Origin: QHWK01 sp035315685
GTDB taxonomy: Bacteria; Acidobacteriota; Vicinamibacteria; Vicinamibacterales; CAVVIG01
Length of the DNA stretch: 8,340 nucleotides
NCBI GenBank assembly: GCA_035315685.1
Contig: DATFXR010000671.1
Coordinates: forward strand, 1 to 8,340
Direction: 5' to 3'
In this document: positions 6,977 to 8,340 of the stretch, in pieces
Layout: each line of letters begins with the position of its first letter
Position numbering within the stretch: the stretch's first letter is position 1
Made by a program: the position numbers and the translations under genes
Notes under the pieces: generated by a model
Database searches by the model: none
What the model was told of the DNA's origin: nothing
What the model saw: the letters and a program-made list of their open reading frames with translations, nothing else

Positions 6977-8340
6977 ATGACCGGAAAACATGACTTTTCC
7001 ACAGGTCGGCTGCAGGCGCGACGTCCGGCGGTGGATGTGTCCGTTCAGCAGATGATGGGCGAGCTCTCCCGCGCGAAGGCGGAACTGGTCGCCAGCATCT
7101 CGCGAGACGTTCGCATCCCGCTCATCGTGCTGCTGGGGCCGCTGCAGGAAATCCTGGACAGCCCGGCGTCAGCTTTGGCGCCAACGAGCCGCAGCGTCCT
7201 GGAGTCCGCGCGCCGGAACGCCTTGAAGCTGCTGGAAACCCTCGAGACTCTCCCTGACGTGCCCGGGATCGACTCCGGGGACGACTCTCACCAGCCGATC
7301 GACCTGGCCGCGTTCACCGCGGAGCTTGCCGATGACTTTCGCGCGCTCTGCGACGCGGCGGGGCTGCGTCTCGTCGTGGATTGTCCCCGGCTCGAAGGCC
7401 GAGTCGCTGTGAATCCCGCGGCATGGGAACGAATCGTCCTCAACCTGGTCGCCAACGCGTACAAAGCGACCGTTGAAGGGACGATAGAAGTGCGCTTGCG
7501 CGTCCAGGGCGGCCATGCCCTGCTGATCGTCAGCGACACCGGTGCAGGGATCGCAGAGACCGACCTCCCTTACGTCTTCAACCACGTCAATCGCGCGGTG
7601 CCGCCGCGTGGCGGCATGTCAGAGCGCATCGGCGTCGGCCTGGCCTTCGTCCGGGACCTGGTGCAGCAACAACGCGGATCGATCGACGTGCGCAGCACGC
7701 CGGGCAGCGGTACGACAATCACCGTGCGGGTCCCGCTCGAGGAACGTGACGGTGCTGGCAGTGCCGGAGACAGCGCCGCAGTCGAGCGCGAGGCCCCGCA
7801 GCGGCAGGCGGCGGCCGCTGTCGACCTGTCGAGCGCCCGCGGCCACGTCGTGATCGTCGAGGACCACGCCGAGACGCGCGAATACCTGCAACATGTGCTG
7901 GAGGCGGCCGGCTTCACCGTCGACGCGCTGGCGGATGGCCACGTCGCGCTCGCCTCCTGCGAAGGTCGTGCGCCGGATGCGCTCGTCTCCGATGTGCTGA
8001 TGCCGGGACTCGATGGCTTCGCGCTGATCGAGCGACTGCGCGGCGACGAGCGTACCGCAGCGATACCTGTGCTGCTGCTGTCCGCCCGTGGTGGCGAGGA
8101 GGCGTGCATCAACGGCATCGCGGCGGGCGCCGACGATTACCTCGTCAAGCCCTTGAGTGGCCGCGAATTCGTCGCCCGCGTGGACGGCGCCGTTCGACTC
8201 GGACGGCTCCGCCGGGAAACCGCCCGGCGCGAACAGGACCGCTTGAGAGAGCTGTCGATTCGCGTCGTGGAAGTGCAGGAAGCCGAGCGCCGGAAACTGT
8301 CGACGGAGTTGCACGATCGAACCAGTCCCCAGTTGGCCGC
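6977..8340 (+). CDS. Hybrid histidine kinase with degenerate first DHp, HATPase, REC and second (HisKA_3) DHp; 3' end cut by window
   Basis: This frame stays open from ATG 6977 to the window end (454 codons seen). Residues about 25-100 form a HisKA-like two-helix domain in which ASISRDVRIPLIVLLGPLQE aligns with the usual SHExRTPLTxILGPLE block, but Arg43 (CGA, 7103-7105) replaces the phosphoacceptor His. The HATPase (about 120-255) keeps the N box NLVANAYKAT with Asn160, the G1 box SDTGAGI with Asp187, and a G2 box GVGLAF at 219-224. A REC domain (about 290-410) has Glu295-Asp296, acceptor Asp339 in VSDVLMPGLDG, Ser369 and Lys391. It is followed by a coiled stretch and ELHDRTSPQLAA, a HisKA_3-type phosphoacceptor motif with intact His446. 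A second ATPase domain is expected past the edge. No membrane segment is seen, so it is probably cytoplasmic. In-frame ATG 6869 would add 36 residues without features and would overlap the start codon of the divergent gene. Confidence 0.85.
   Translation, partial: MTGKHDFSTGRLQARRPAVDVSVQQMMGELSRAKAELVASISRDVRIPLIVLLGPLQEILDSPASALAPTSRSVLESARRNALKLLETLETLPDVPGIDSGDDSHQPIDLAAFTAELADDFRALCDAAGLRLVVDCPRLEGRVAVNPAAWERIVLNLVANAYKATVEGTIEVRLRVQGGHALLIVSDTGAGIAETDLPYVFNHVNRAVPPRGGMSERIGVGLAFVRDLVQQQRGSIDVRSTPGSGTTITVRVPLEERDGAGSAGDSAAVEREAPQRQAAAAVDLSSARGHVVIVEDHAETREYLQHVLEAAGFTVDALADGHVALASCEGRAPDALVSDVLMPGLDGFALIERLRGDERTAAIPVLLLSARGGEEACINGIAAGADDYLVKPLSGREFVARVDGAVRLGRLRRETARREQDRLRELSIRVVEVQEAERRKLSTELHDRTSPQLA

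Noticed and set aside
6871..7002. GTG 7002 as start of the minus-strand hybrid kinase
   Set aside because: The extension overlaps the divergent gene and its predicted promoter, lacks a ribosome binding site, and adds 44 residues ahead of the first membrane segment with no recognisable feature.
7169..8314. Minus-strand open frames at 7169-7585, 7570-8118 and 7619-8314
   Set aside because: They are antisense to the HATPase and receiver of the right-edge kinase and show no motif of their own.

Overview
The window is GC-rich bacterial DNA, estimated by eye at about 63-66% G+C, with dense coding, strong G/C at third codon positions and GTG as well as ATG starts. It holds the 3' part of a Tc-toxin A-subunit gene followed by a cluster of two-component signalling genes. 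Together these suggest an environmental, signalling-rich Gram-negative, such as an Acidobacteriota or proteobacterial soil lineage. No rRNA or taxon-defining marker is present, so this placement is weak inference.

Layout. (1) 2-2482 (+): the C-terminal 826 residues of a Tc-toxin TcA subunit (pore-forming and TcB-binding part). The gene runs in from the left edge. (2) 2483-2739: a gap of about 260 bp with no convincing gene. (3) 2740-3495 and 3497-4129 (+): a NarL-type histidine kinase without a recognisable sensor domain, and its LuxR/NarL-family response regulator. One base separates them, so they are almost certainly translationally coupled and a cognate pair. (4) 4159-6870 (-): a large membrane-bound hybrid kinase (TM, extracytoplasmic helical domain, TM, PAS, HisKA, HATPase, REC, HPt), convergent with the response-regulator gene. 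(5) 6871-6976: a divergent intergenic region with overlapping candidate -10 boxes and a dyad that places the hybrid-kinase start codon in its loop. (6) 6977-8340 (+, continuing past the right edge): a second hybrid kinase with a degenerate HisKA-like domain, an HATPase, a REC domain and the start of a second, NarL-type DHp domain.

How the genes may work together. The NarL-type pair has everything needed for a His-to-Asp transfer that drives DNA binding. The two hybrid kinases carry internal REC domains. Both also show substitutions at phosphotransfer sites: the first DHp of the right-edge kinase has Arg where the phosphoacceptor His belongs, and the HPt of the minus-strand kinase has lost the Lys-Gly that normally follows its His. 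This looks like a small multi-kinase network in which some modules have become regulatory or docking modules. Whether the toxin gene is under its control is not shown; adjacency is the only hint. No mobile element, CRISPR array, tRNA or rRNA was seen.
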